Assembly: GCA_905182995.1 (NCBI GenBank) | Contig: CAJJDP010000013.1 | Span: 372,001-436,000 of the forward strand | Origin: Paramecium octaurelia | Lineage: Eukaryota; Ciliophora; Oligohymenophorea; Peniculida; Parameciidae | Direction: 5' to 3' | Length of the DNA: 64,000 bases | In this document: piece by piece, positions 49,377 to 62,519 of the stretch | Numbering within the stretch: the stretch's first letter is position 1 | Layout of the letters: every line of letters begins with the position of its first letter | The notes under the pieces: generated by a model | What the model saw: the letters and a program-made list of their open reading frames with translations, nothing else | Told to the model about the DNA's origin: nothing | Database searches by the model: none | Made by a program: the position numbers and the translations under genes

Positions 49377-49519
49377 GTGTTCATGCTAAAGAGTTACTTC
49401 ATAAACATCTAGCCTACTTGGATTTGAGCCAGAGAGGTCCCTAACTCTACTCTGATTCAAGTAAGAGGAAATTTGCGATATTCAAACTCTTGGCGCTCTA
49501 ACACAGGTTCTGTTTTTTT
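49377..49519 (+). ncRNA. vtRNA: Vault RNA-like small RNA, copy C (diverged, 143 nt)
   Basis: Shorter, diverged member ending in T7 at 49513-49519. The closing stem is GTGTT (49377-49381) with AACAC (49500-49504), a different sequence from copies A/B but again complementary. CATGCTA (49382-49388) is unchanged. The inner stem is AAGAGTT (49389-49395) with AACTCTT (49485-49491), fully compensated relative to GTGAG/CTCAC. TTACTTC (49394-49400) and GGCGCTCTA (49492-49500) are conserved. The central part differs and can form a hairpin TACTTG/CAAGTA with an inner CAGAG/CTCTG. At 143 nt it falls near the length range of known vault RNAs. Motif placement is the main evidence. Confidence 0.72.
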
Positions 49520-49935
49520 AAAATGGTTCATTTTTATATAACTCTTATGTTTAAAAGCTTGATGATAAATGTCTGAATAGAACCTTTTACTTACTTACTT
49601 ACTTACATATCCTGGATATTTTTTTGTGTAATATCATTGGGTTTCCAACATGCAAAATGAACTTAAAAAAATGTAGATATTTGGCTCAAATCTGAATGGT
49701 TGATGCATTGATCTAATCAAGGCATGGATTGGTTCGAATTCGTTTGGTGACTTTATTTAATTTGTTTTTATCAATTAATGAGATTAAGATTACCTAAGTG
49801 TATATAAAAATTATCGAATAAAATATTAATGCTAATTTAATAAAGACAACCACTCATTTAATTTGATGATTTTAAATCATTTTTGGATAGTTAATGGATT
49901 AAGATTAATTATTTAAGTCAAACTCAATCTATTTA
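49520..49935. other. Intergenic with a TTAC microsatellite
   Basis: A 416-bp spacer between RNA copy C and the BEACH gene. It contains about five TTAC units (about 49,587-49,606) and a tRNA B-box-like GGTTCGAATTC near 49,732, which I reject as a tRNA. No coding frame seen. Confidence 0.55.
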
Positions 49936-52900
49936 ATGGCCGAATGGTTTTGTATAATGCCTTGAACAGAACAAAGAAAGAATATTAATTGACTAAGAAC
50001 AATTAGCAAAGTTCTAATCCTCGAATTAGAAAATAATGATTATCACATTCTTCATTTATGGATATCACATCACTTATATCGAAAAATAGCAATTTCGTTA
50101 TAATTTCTTCAAAAAGTTCATCTAATCAATCGACAAAATAGAAATTAAAACTCTGGAATATTTATAACAGATCATTGAACCCAAAGACCCCATTTGCAAA
50201 TCAATTTTGCTTGAATGCATCATAATGCTGCTTCATCAATCGAGTTCATTGTTGGAGATCAACGCATAAGATCAAATAGAGGAGGTACAAGATGATTACG
50301 ATGCCATACCTGAAAGCAAATTGTTTTACAAATCGGCCTATATACATTTAGTGAATCAAATGAAGAATGTTTTGCTTAAGTGCTACAATGAAGGACAAAT
50401 CTTGCTCTAAGTATTCATCAGACAGTTGTTTCAAAGTGAGGAACTATGTTCAAAGATCCCAAAGGAATGGGCAATGAAAATTCGCTATCATGACACAAAG
50501 TTTATAATTGATTTGATGCAAGAATATAGTGATAACTCAAATAAGCTAATTCACCTCACTAGATTACTATTAAAGTAGACATTCCAATATAATCAAGAAA
50601 GCCAGGGTAAAATATCATATCAAATATTTTCTAATCTCTAAAAATTGAATAACCAAACTCATTTAAGTCTGTTGGCCTTAAAAATTTGGTTGATTTCCAA
50701 AAACTTAACCGTCTTTTAATAAATTAGATAGTTTTTAGAGAATACATTTGAGAATTCTAATTTTTAATTTGAATATGATTAATAATGTATCGATTTATCA
50801 TTTGAAATATTAAGTAAACCATTTTTCCTATGTATTAGACAATATTAAATCTTAAGCATTTATAAATGGCACAAGTTAGAATGAATAATTGTTAGAAGAG
50901 GTCATATACATATTTGATGTTGTTTGGGTCACATTGGAATCTCAAACTTGCAATTAACTTAATGTTCAAAAGTGTGACTTTTGGTTAAGTTATATCGATG
51001 GTTTAAATGAACTCCTTATATCCTTGACACCTGTATAGAAATAATCAAACGACATAAAACGGTGTGCTTGTCTATTGGTTATCTTACGTTATCACCAGAA
51101 TATTTAAAAGTATGTGTCCTCTTCAACGATTTTATTTCATTTTATTGATCAACTTTATCCATTAGATTAGAGTCTAATTAAATAGAGCCTGCTGATCTAA
51201 AATTTGATTAGATCATCCATTGAATTTATAGTGGATCCATCTCTGTCATAAAATGAAGGGATAATGGCCACAATAGAAAAAGTCTTGAGGTAAGTCCAAT
51301 TTATTAGTCCAAATTTAAAATAGAAGATTTTTCAATATATTTGGACTAAATTCGACCCTGAAGATCGATTTTACTTACTAGTATTGTAAATGGTGGTGAC
51401 TCTGTATTTAGAGGATAAGGATCACTCATTAGGAACTAGAAATAGTTTTTTTATTTCAATTTTAGAAATGGAAAGTAAAAAGAAGATTATTCATCCACAA
51501 AAATTCCATGCTCTTCTTTAAATATGTTAGTACTTGTGTCTTGAGAATGCTTCAATTAATGTGGAACAAATATTTTCTTAGAATGACCCATATGCTAACT
51601 GTTTGTATTTCAAGTAGTTTAAAGTTAACAGAAGTTTCTAAGACTTTTTTCAAGTGAACAATTATTACAATTTGATAATCAATCTAATTTCTGGCATTAA
51701 CAACAATACGAATTTAGTGTACCAATTAAAAGAGTTTATTAAACTATTGTGGTTATTGACTGAAGGGTTGAAATTATGTTAGATTGATTTTGCTGATGAG
51801 TTTATATCATATCTAGAATGCAAACTGCACCTATTCACAGATGACTAAATAAGAGAACTTATCGAATTACTGTTCGATTGTTCAGTTTCTATGATAAGTA
51901 GATTTATAAGACTCAAGAATGTGACTAATACAGCTGAATAATATGGAGAGATTATCATCTAAAATGAATTTTGTTTAAAGGTATGCAAATAGTCATCTAT
52001 TTAGGTTCTTGTTGAATCCTTCCTATTTAATAGCACTCCCTCAGAATAATTAAGACTTAAATGTCTCCACTTCTTGGGAATACTCATTTCAATGAATGAT
52101 AATAATAAGATGATATTTAGAGAAGCCATTCGATTGTCAGTATGAAATCTTATAATATCCTTAGAACTTTTTAGTGTGTATGAGGAACCAGAAGAATAAG
52201 AATTTATAAAAATCAATGGAGGAAGTCTTAAAAAGGTCGTTGTCGTTCATTCGAAATGATTAAATTTAAAAGTTAATCTAAAATGCCCCTAAGGAATCTT
52301 AAAAAAACAAAGTGTTTAGATAATCTGCATTCTCACAATATGTAGGAGCTACTTTGGAAAATCTCTCAAATAGTGGTTCTGAAACGAAGTTTACAAAATA
52401 GTTCCAATTATTAGGAAAGGATAGTGGAATCATCATTAAAAATTACAAAGATATCTGTGTAAATAAATCATGGAAGTCTTTTACAATTTTGATGGAATTC
52501 AAAAGGGAAGGTTTCCATTTTATCAATTCAAATGCAAAATCCCTAGACGAAATATATAAAAAAGAATAGGTCCTATTTGCATATACTGGACATATAGAGA
52601 GATAGGAAAAAGGTGGACATCAAACAACATCTTAAAAATAAAATATTGTCTAAGTTGATTTAATTACTGTGTCATTGATTAATTAATTCTTATATCCGGA
52701 AGACCCACTTAATAATCTCATAAAAGTTGCAATACTCAATTCAGAATAATAAATGTAAGAGTTCAACATCTCATACACATAAAAATCAAAGGATGAGACG
52801 ATTTTACTTCTGTTTATGTTCGATGATAGACATAAAGGAAGATTTACCATAAATATTTAGAATTAGATTGAGAAGCCTATCTAAGTGAAACCATTCTTAT

Positions 52901-55900
52901 TAGAATACATCAAAAAGCATTCTGACAAACATCCTCTCAGTGTGAATATAGGATCCTACTATTAAAACTAATAATTCTAGAAAACATTCTAAGGAATCAT
53001 CAATAATTTCATCCTTATTGAAAATAGATTACTAGATAATTAAATTAAATCAATATTTACAAGGAATTAAAAAAACTTGGTGGAAGCTGTTGAAAAGGAA
53101 ATTATGAATTTCGGAGTGGATGAAATTTAAAGTATTATTTATTACTATTCCATTAGGCAGAGAAATGCAGTACTTAGATTTTGACAAGTTTAAGTCCAGT
53201 TATTAAATTGCTGAAATTAAAGATGTCTTGAAGGTTATCAGAGCTTAGAACATACAAGATTCAAATTTCATAATGAACATGATAAAGAAGTAGATATAAC
53301 ATAAGATAACTTATGAATTAAATTAAGAGGCTAAAGTACTCTATTAAGGGGCCAACATAATTGAAGATACATCTTTGGCTGAGGTTTTCTTAAGTTTAGA
53401 GAATATTGAAATTATTCTATTTATCATATCCATCACAACCCAAACTTATTTCGATATAGAACCTTAAGAAAGGAGATCTTGTAAGTTAAGAAGTGTTAAG
53501 GTTGTTTTGTAAAATGGCTCTACTTCCAGCAAAGGAGTGTATAAGAGAACAAATTACTTCGATTCCTTATCAAGATCATTGTTTTTTGTGAAGGATTTAA
53601 GCAAATGCAGAGATGACTATATAAATTGCCAACAATTTCAGCTGAATCTCATGAAATAAAACAGTTCTATGATATCTTAAGGGGAATCTCCAGAATAATA
53701 ACGATAAAATTTTATCTAGTTGGAATCAGAGAGTTCAAATTCAAATACTAATTCAATAAAGTTAGCTCCTCAAAATCAAATAGTTTCATAATAAAATGTA
53801 GAATGCATAGATTAGACTTCATTATTCAACATACCAATCACTTAGGTGCAAAACACATTCTCTTAGGAATTGTAATCTCCTTTTATTATGAAATCAAATG
53901 GTTCTGAGTTTAGACGGAATTCTCCAGGGGAAGCACCACAGATTGACCTTCAGAATTATGTGTCTTAGAATGAGAAGTTAGCACTAGATCAAAGTAACAC
54001 AATCAGAAAAGATAAAAGTTAATTTATCGGAAGAAGAAACACAAGAAACTAAACTTGCAATATATCAGCTAAACATGCTTTATAAATTACCAAGAATTTA
54101 CAAAATATGGCTGAAATATAGAGTGATAAAAATATCGATTGGCATCAATAATAGAGTGAATCTATGCTATTGGATTCCAATTTATATCATTGTGAATGGA
54201 TTAGGGTAAAGATGCAAGTATATGGTGAACTTAAATTATTAGAGAAGGGCAAAGTCATTCAATTCCAAAGTGATGGCTAAGAACGTCCAGATAAGGAATT
54301 CTATATCTATGGAACAATAGTATTACATTATATAATAATATTAATAGCCTTATAATTTAAAAAAATTGAAGAAAAAGAAAATTATAAACACCTCTTAAAT
54401 CTTGGAAATTCAAACCAGGAGATACTCACATAAAGAAATTGCTATTGAGATATTCTGCAAAAACACTAAGTCTTACTTTTTCGTTTTATATGATTAAGAG
54501 AGAAGAACACAATTCTTGAATTAAATCAAGTAGAACAACTTTTTCAGTATTGTGATAGACAAAAGAGGAGGTAAATGTTTGATCTGATAAATTGTAGAAT
54601 TTTAAGCAAAAGAATATACTAAGAAATGGGTGAAAGGTAAATTGACTAATTTTGAGTATCTAATGTTAATCAACAAATATTCTGGAAGATCCTTTAATGA
54701 TTTAAATTAGTATCCAATATTCCCATGGGTTATTAGTGATTATAAAAGCAAGACGATTGATTTAGTAATTTAAATTAATTACTATTATTATAGACAAAAA
54801 GAGAGATGTACAGAGATTTAGAGAAGATGATTAGTTCTTAAAATGAGGAGAGACTGAAAAACTGTAAAATTAGGTCTGAATCTTTAAAATAAACTTAGAA
54901 TGAATACTTTTTATTTGGATCTCATTATAGTGTTGCTGCTCAAATAATTAATACTCTTGTGAGAATAGAGCCCTTTACAACTTTGTCTTGCGAGTTACAA
55001 GATGGTAAATTAGATTAACCTGATAGAATATTTTTCTCAATATCTAACATCTGGGAATCCTGCTAAAATGATAATCAAGATTATAGAGAACTCATTCCTG
55101 AGTATTTTTATTTGCCAGAATTTCTGAAGAATATTAATAAGATATAATTTGGTCAAAGATAGAATCAAGATTAAGTGGATGATGTTGTATTACCACCATG
55201 GGCATCAAGTTGCGAAGAGTTTATTGAAATTAATAGACAGGCCCTTGAGTCTAGTTATGTAAGTGAGAAATTGCATAATTGGATTAATTTAATTTTTGGG
55301 CCTTATGCCTATGGTGAAGAAGCCAAAAAGAGGGATAATCTATACCATTGGTTAACCTATGATTCATGTTTAACATACATAGAGAAACTACCAAGTTAAG
55401 AGAGATTAGGATATTTAGCTTAGATATAGTAGTTTGGTTAGGTGCCATTTCAACTATTTACAAAGCCTCATTGGCCTAAACAAAAATAGGAGTCCTTTTA
55501 ATTTACACCAATAAATTTAATCAAACTCTTAAGTGAAAGAAAGTCTCTTAATTCTAAGAGGATTATGAAGTTCGATAAAAAATTTGCTATAAAAATCTAC
55601 AAGGAGAGTGAAATTTTATACGTTCTATTGAATGATAAATAAGTGTACAAATTAAAGTATTATTGTAAATATTTTAGATTTAATATTAATTAAGAGAGAA
55701 GAGAAAGTGAAGACAAATTGGCAAATGCATCCTCATTTTCTATTAGAGGAAATGAGAAACTACATTCAAAAGAATTATAATTTCAGTTCGATGACCATGT
55801 TCTCTTTGTTTGCGGATATTTAAGTGGGGCAGTTTACATCTATAATTTACTTGCAGACAAATCATAATAAGCTTAGATTAGTCATAAGATCAAATTACAT

Positions 55901-56648
55901 AAAAAAAGAGTCACTTGTTTATCATATTCCCCTAAATTGAAAATTTTATGTTTGGGAGCTAAAGATAATAGAGTGACTATATGGAAGGCCATTCTTTCGA
56001 ATGATAAATCAATTTCGTTCTACTCCACCCCATCTTTAATACTATATGGACATGATAGAACCATCAAATGTGTTCATATTGATGATACTTTGTAAGTTGT
56101 CATAAGTTTGGATAAAATTGGGAAACTATAAATACACTCTATAATTTCTGGGTTATTCCTGAATGATATTAAACTTGATTTAATGGATGGAGAAAAAGTA
56201 CAGAATATTGTCACAAATGGGAATGGATTAATAGTGTTATGTACAAGCAAAAATTAGATTATAGCAACCAGGTATTATATGAGCAATATCAATTTTAGAG
56301 TTAATGGTTTGAATATTTAGAGATATTCTTACAACAACATGGGCACGATAACTGAAATCAGTATATACTAATAGTCTCACCTATTGGTGTCCACTCTCAA
56401 AGGAGAGATACTTATCATTTAGGATATAGCTAGTCTACCAGATCAACCTCCTATATTTTTCCACTTATATCAAAATACATCCAATGTTGGAATTAAGACA
56501 TTTTCTTAATGTAATTTCACTTGAATATCAATTAGATATGGAGAATGAATCCTTTGTTCTACTAGCAAGTTTGATGGACGGATCATTATATAAAGTTGTT
56601 ATAAGTTGTGAGCAAAGTAATTTTGATTATGTATTTAATAGATGTTGA
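49936..56648 (+). CDS. BEACH-WD40 protein (neurobeachin/LYST family)
   Basis: Very large membrane-trafficking scaffold of the BEACH family, roughly 2,150 residues with many short introns. It starts MAEWF, joined to QRILIDQEQLAKFQSS by a 25-nt intron, and continues with a long alpha-helical N-terminal region (ILLECIIMLLHQSSSLLEI). The BEACH region is unmistakable around 54,600-55,400: KWVKGKLTNFEYLMLINKYS with GRSFNDLNQYPIFPWVI, HYSVAAQIINTLVRIEPF, VLPPWASSCEEFIEINRQAL, VSEKLHNWINLIFGPYAYG. C-terminal WD40-like repeats follow (DHVLFVCGYLSGAVYIYNLL, SYSPKLKILCLGAKDNRVTI). The last exon after a 25-nt intron ends ...DYVFNRC. Closest named subfamily not determined; exon edges in the middle are not all fixed. 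Confidence 0.88.
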
Positions 56649-56855
56649 ATTTTTTCATTATTTAAATAGGTTAGGAATGTGAGCAAATTTGTAAATTGAT
56701 TAATTAACTTTATCTTTAAAAATTAAGTTATCATATAAACAATCAGTATATAATATATTACAGATACTCTCAACTTTTAATAGAATATCAGATTCAGCAA
56801 TTAAAGATTGAATTAATTTCATTATCCCACTCTAATTAAAATCAATTAATAAATT

Positions 56856-59800
56856 ATGGGAAATTCTATAGAGATTAATCAGACTTTGTGCTACTCCACC
56901 ATCCAAGGCTAAGAAATACTTCTTCCTTTTAAAGGGTTAAAGGGAAAGTAAAACTTTCCAAAAGTGCCTCCGAGAGAAAAAGATATCGAGACTATGTTTC
57001 AAAAATGGCTGGGCAAAGTAAATATTATTTCACGATAACAGATTGTGATTGGAAGAAGGGAAAAGGAGAAACTGAAAGGAATTCCTCTTAAATACAAATT
57101 CAGATTGTGTTGCAAGCATGATTAAATCATGTAAGAGATAACTAAAGGAGAACAATATAAATAAAAAGTTATGCAGGAAACAGATAAATTAATATAGAAA
57201 GTATTATCTCAACAAGACGTTATATCATTAGAAGGTACCTTTCATAATCAACAATTTAAGCATTGTCTAGAAATTTAACTAATGATGAACTTCTTGAACA
57301 TAAAATTACTTTGATAGCTAAAGTGGATCTCATTACAAAATTAGTGGTAGAACTGAAAACTTAAGAATTATTATCCAGAAATTCCAAAAATTTTAGAGAT
57401 CAAATTGTTATTATCAAAATATTTGAAAAGCTGTTACACCATGAATCAGGTATTTCTGAAATGCTAATTATTATTCAATAGGTGTACAATTATTGTGTGA
57501 TACATCTAATTTCTTCTAAATCATGTTTAGTACATTTCACCCTGTAGAACCAGAAATAACAGGATTAATGCTACAAGTATTAGGTGGTAAGTCTGGTTTA
57601 TGTTGGTAACCGGAATGTTTGGATAACATCCTTGATGCAATGACTGAGTTTTAAAATAATCACAGATTGTAAACTAAGTAACTTAAATATATTAAACGAT
57701 AGATTTGATGTAATAATCAGAAGTATTTATTATACGAAGAATTTAATTATCATTTATCATCTACTTTAATTTTTGTTTAACTTTTTATTTTCAGTTGAGA
57801 AACCTGAATCCGATGCACTAAATAAAGAATTATTAGAAACAGTCATAAATGGGAAAAGGATTGATGAAATATTTCAATAAGTGAAGATTCGAATTGTTAA
57901 AGATTACTATTAGATTGAATAATGCACTTATTAAGGCGTGAGATAAAATTTGGCTTAATTCTAACATCCTCTTGTTGAAAAATTAAATCAAGATAATGAA
58001 TTTTTTTCAATGTAGAGATTTAAAACTATTACAGAAAAACCTCCCAAAGATTCTATCAAACCTAATGTTGAGTTTGATCTTGAAGAAACCGGTCGAATTA
58101 AATTCGAAAATTGCTTTTATTTTGAATAACATGATATTAAACTATTTAGCATTTTGAAAGTTCAAATTTTTGAACTCATGGATGGTATTTTAAACATTGA
58201 TTCCATCCTAATCTAAATTGAAAATGATGATATGGAACAAACAGATATTATTTCTAATCCAAATGATGTCTTTAATGAAATGTAAACTTTGGCTGAAGTA
58301 GATGAAGAAGAGGAAGAAGATCAAGAAAACAGACTGGTTAGCTTTTCAAAAATAAAGAATAATGATTAATTTAGAAATTAAGGCAACATGATCAAATATG
58401 CTAATGCTAATTTGCAATAAGAATATTATGCATTAGAAGAAAAACATTAAATTCTATTTTCTAAATATGAAGAGATAGAAAAATAATGTCGAGAATTATA
58501 ACTCAAATTAAATGATGAACAAGATAAAACTAAAAAACTTGAAGAATAAAATGAAAAACTGATATATCATTCAACAAGTCAAAATTAAGATTAAATTAAC
58601 ACGGTGGTATAAGAATAAATCGAGTTTCTTAAATAATAACATACATTGTAAATCAATTCATTAACAGATGAGTTGACTTAATTGAAAGAATAAATTTAAA
58701 ATTCAAATTTTGTTGAAAATTAGCTAATAAATTAAATTGAAATGGAAAGAACAAAAGTTTAAACCTAGAAATAATAAATTGATTTATTACAACGATATAT
58801 TGATTAATATGCCTCTATGCCTATCTCAGATAAAATCGACGAACCATAAACTGAAGTATAAAAGTCCTAAACAGATAATCCTATTTTAAATACTAATAAA
58901 GATACATAAGTTATTGTACCATAATCAGAATCCAAAGAGGATTCCTTATTAGAAAAATAAACTGAAAAATCAGAATAAAATTTAATAACTCAAAAGGATA
59001 CATTAGATTAAGATAATCAGAACTAATTATTATTAGTAAACACTACTAACAATGAAAAAATATAGATAGAAAATAAGAATGAAAATATAATTGAAAAAAA
59101 GTAATTGATCAATTCTGAATCATAAACTAATCAAAAAATCTATGTAACTCAAGAAGTTTAAACTACTTTTGAATTTCCACCTAATCCTTCTACATAGGTA
59201 ACGGCTTAAGAACAGAAGAATAAATAACTTAATCCACCACCTGAACCAACTAAAGTAAATGTAGCTCCTCCTCCTCCTCCACCACCACCTCCAAGTTTAA
59301 AAAGTGGTGGCCCTCCTCCACCCCCACCTCCTCCTCTAAAAGGTGCTTAATAAGCTCCAAAACCATCAGATTCTGCATTTCCTTTCAATAAGAAGGAACT
59401 TATTCCATCTGTTCCTACTAAACCTTTAAATTGGATTTTGATATAACCTTAGAATATGAAAAATACAATTTATGAATAGATTTATTAGGAATCCTATGAC
59501 ATAGATACAAAATACTTAGAAACATACTTTTATAAGATTTAATCTGTTTCATCTTCTTAAACTCAAAGTAGTGATAATTAGATTGTAAAAAAAGTTGTGC
59601 AAACTAAAATACAATTAATTGCAACAGACAGATCTAAAAATATTGAATTAGTCTTAGGAAAGATTAAGATACCTAATGTTTTGATCATGAAATCGCTATT
59701 ATCAATTGATTTAAACATACTCACTGATTCTGCAATAGATTCTCTTGATACAATAATCCCTACCGATGAAGAAATTAAGATTGTATGAATTTTGTCATTA

Positions 59801-60882
59801 ATTTTAGATCAATGAATTCTAAGGTCAAAGAGAATTGCTTGGAGTTGTTGAAACATTTATCGATAGCATTAGATAGGTTAATGGATTCTAATTTAGAATC
59901 AGATCATTAAAATTTAGATCAGTTTATGATGATTATAAATAAGATTTAATTGATAAAATGGCCATTTTAACATCAAGATTTTAAGAAATAAGAAATTTAT
60001 AAGGATTACAGAAAATACTATTGATAACGTTGAACATAGGAAACTTTTTAAATGGTACAAATGCATTGTTAAAATATTAGCTAAGACTGCTAGAGGCAAA
60101 GCTTTGGGTTTCAAAATAGAGGCTCTTGACATTTGTGCTGAAATCAAGACATCTGATAATCAAAATAATAATTTATTGTTGTACATAATCGAAAAAACGG
60201 AGTAAATAATAGGAGGAGAAATTATTACTGAAGAAAGTAATGATGTAATTGATATTTAGAAATGAAAACATTTGAAGTTCTTTAGAGGGTACCAGTCCAT
60301 TAATTAGTGGTTGATTTGGGAGACATCAAAAAAGGTTCTAGTTTTATAAAAAAGGCAATGGAATCATAAACAGATGATCAATAGGATTTAGTATAATAAA
60401 AATTTAAGGATGGGTATGAATCTATTACTAAGGATATTGAGGAACTAGACAAGAAGATTACTCTTTTAGAGGAAGAATACTAAAAATGTGCACAATTTTA
60501 TGGAGAAAATCCAAAAGACCCTTCAGATAAATTTGGAGATAAGATTTTAAAAATATTCAGACAAATTTTAAGATAAAAATTTGAAAAATTATAAAGGGAA
60601 GAAAGAGCAAAAAGATAAGAAGCATTAAAAAAAAGATAAATGTTGAAAAGTACGCCATTAACAGCAAGAAGAGCAGATGAAGGACCTAAACCCCCTCCAA
60701 AAGAAGCCTAAAGACAATCAGTGTTAAAACCTATAATACCAAGATAATCTATTAAAGACCCGACAAAACTGGAAGTTCCTGGAAATAAAGGTCCTAAAAA
60801 GAGTTTTATAGCCAACGAAATTAGCTAGCTTCGTCAGATGAAATAAGTAAGGGCTAGCATCCTAACTATCAACAAAAAATGA
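56856..60882 (+). CDS. Formin (FH1-FH2) with N-myristoylation-type start
   Basis: Actin nucleation and elongation factor, about 1,300 residues, several short introns. The N-terminus MGNSIEINQTLCYSTIQG fits a myristoylation signal. An N-terminal regulatory region of GBD/FH3 type is suggested (EALSRNLTNDELLEHKITLI after a 26-nt intron). A long coiled coil runs from about 58,400 to 58,800. FH1 at about 59,265-59,340 has two proline runs (seven and eight P) separated by SLKSGG. The FH2 domain follows (FNKKELIPSVPTKPLNWILI ... VLGKIKIPNVLIMKSLLSID), then a coiled segment and a basic tail (EISQLRQMKQVRASILTINK) that may act as an autoregulatory or actin-binding end. Domain order is standard; subclass not assigned. 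Confidence 0.9.
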
Positions 60883-61067
60883 AATGTAATGTTATGATCA
60901 CTAATTAATTGTGTGTTTTGAAGAGTAGATAATTTATAGTTTTTATTGTAGGATTGTATCTATTTTATAATATTAAACTTTAATTGATTGAATATTCTTA
61001 CGGTTGAATTACTATTTTTAGGAAAAAAAGAGAATTAAAAAATAGTAAGGTTTAGTAAGTTTAAAAA

Positions 61068-61492
61068 ATGACAAAAACACAAAAATCTACCTAATTTGAA
61101 CGAGAAATGAAATAAGTTTAGATTCAAATTTAAAATCAATAAATAAATAGGATTCATGAGATTTAACACGAACAATCATTAGCTGCTGTTTTCTCTTAAT
61201 TTACATTATAAATTTTCCAATTTTCAACTATTTAAACATCAGCAAGTCCTTCTTTTGGAAAAATCTCGTCTCTAAAGGTTATTGAGAATTTTTTGTTCTA
61301 GCCATTGATTTCATTGTTATTTTTATCAGTTCTTATTTTAGTTTCATGTCTTTTGGCACTAACTTCTGTTTACAGTTACTCAAAACACTAATTGATTTCA
61401 TTATCTTAATCAATGCTTTGATCGCCCTGGCAAGTCGATATTCTTATCATTTCTTAAATAAATAATATGTTTTAAGGGAACTTAATTTATGA
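61068..61492 (+). CDS. Small membrane protein, two hydrophobic segments
   Basis: About 121-129 residues. The N-terminal 60 residues are Q-rich and polar (MTKTQKSTQFEREMKQVQIQ). Two hydrophobic segments follow (LISLLFLSVLIL and LIDFIILINALIALASRYSY), ending NKQYVLRELNL. A 35-nt intron ending TTTACAG keeps the frame. A further 24-nt intron just upstream is optional because it is a multiple of three. Function unknown; it probably sits in a membrane as a hairpin. The splice choices are tentative. Confidence 0.5.
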
Positions 61493-61886
61493 AATGAAAA
61501 TCGTAATCAAATTAAGAAACAAATAAAAATTCTTAGAAAACTATTCTTTTTTCTTTTTTTAGGATAATAAATTATAATTAAGTATTATTCTCAAATGATA
61601 AAACCTTGTCTTTTCTTGTATGATTCAGATTACTCATTACAGAAGAAGCTCGATCTTTAGAAATTTCCTGATTAGATAAAAAATTGGCATATGTTTTTTA
61701 ACTTAAAACTTTCATCGCTATTAAAGAGCTTCAATAAACGATATTACATAAAAGACTTATTTGACTTAAAGATGATTTGCATCCTAAAATCAAGTTGCAT
61801 ACGAACTTATCATATATTTTGTCATCTGATCTGATCTTAAATGAGGAATATTATATTGAATGTAATATATTTTGTATATATATCGA
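61493..61886. other. Intergenic with one doubtful 79-residue frame
   Basis: A 394-bp spacer between convergent genes. A plus-strand frame at 61595-61834 (MIKPCLFLYDSDYSLQKKL ...) is open, but it has no partner exon or motif. I list it here rather than as a gene. Confidence 0.4.
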
Positions 61887-62396
61887 TCAAACTCCTTACA
61901 TTTAGAGTTTAGAAGCAACATCTAAGTCTTTAACCATTTTCTTAAATTCTGCAAAAGAAATCTTAGAATCAAAGTCTTCATCTGCTTTGATTATAGTTCT
62001 ATCTACTAATTGTTGTAATTGAACGTCAGTTAAATTATTTCCAACCATCATTTAAAGCACTTTGAATAACTCTCCGTTTGTAATGAATCCATCTTAATCT
62101 ATATCATAAATTTTAAACATAAATTTTAACTTCTCCTCTTCATCATTACCATACAAGCTGGACAGTCCAGTGATAAATTCAGCAAAACTAATCTTACCAT
62201 CATTATCCTTGTCAAATATTTGAAACACTCTTTTCACTAATGGATTTTGTGATAGCTCAGGAACATCAAACAATTCAGATGGTTCTAACTAACCAGAACC
62301 ATCTTTATCTAAGAATTGAAATCTCTTGTAAAGTCTTTTTATCTCTTGAGGTTAGAATGTACCCATCTACTCCTCCATTCCTTGACCATTTCCCAT
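61887..62396 (-). CDS. PPP3R1: Calcineurin B regulatory subunit
   Basis: Ca2+-binding regulatory subunit of protein phosphatase 2B. Intronless, 169 residues, the family's usual length. Start [14 protein letters not shown] carries the conserved N-myristoylation glycine. Four EF-hands are visible: [36 protein letters not shown], and [12 protein letters not shown]. The fourth has Phe and Ser at positions usually Asp/Gly, so its Ca2+ affinity may be altered. [20 protein letters not shown] and [19 protein letters not shown] are nearly diagnostic for CNB. In Paramecium, calcineurin has been linked to exocytosis and Ca2+ signalling; here that is background, not sequence evidence. Confidence 0.95.
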
Positions 62397-62519
62397 TTTT
62401 GATTATGTTATTAAAAATATTAATAATCCTTATATAACCCTAAAAATATATATATTTGGATGTAAAATTTATGATCACAACATAAAATCATAATTTATTG
62501 ATTGTATTAAATAAAATAA

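Noticed and set aside
49382-49519. tRNA, SRP RNA, telomerase RNA or U-snRNA identity for the RNA family
   Set aside because: No tRNA fold, no SRP GGAAGCAGC-type core, no CCCCAA-type template, and no recognised U1-U6 sequences. The motif order fits vault RNA better.
49690-49760. tRNA gene, suggested by a B-box-like GGTTCGAATTC and a possible CTA anticodon loop
   Set aside because: The T stem pairs poorly, position 32 is wrong, and the 5' and 3' acceptor strands at the required distances are not complementary.
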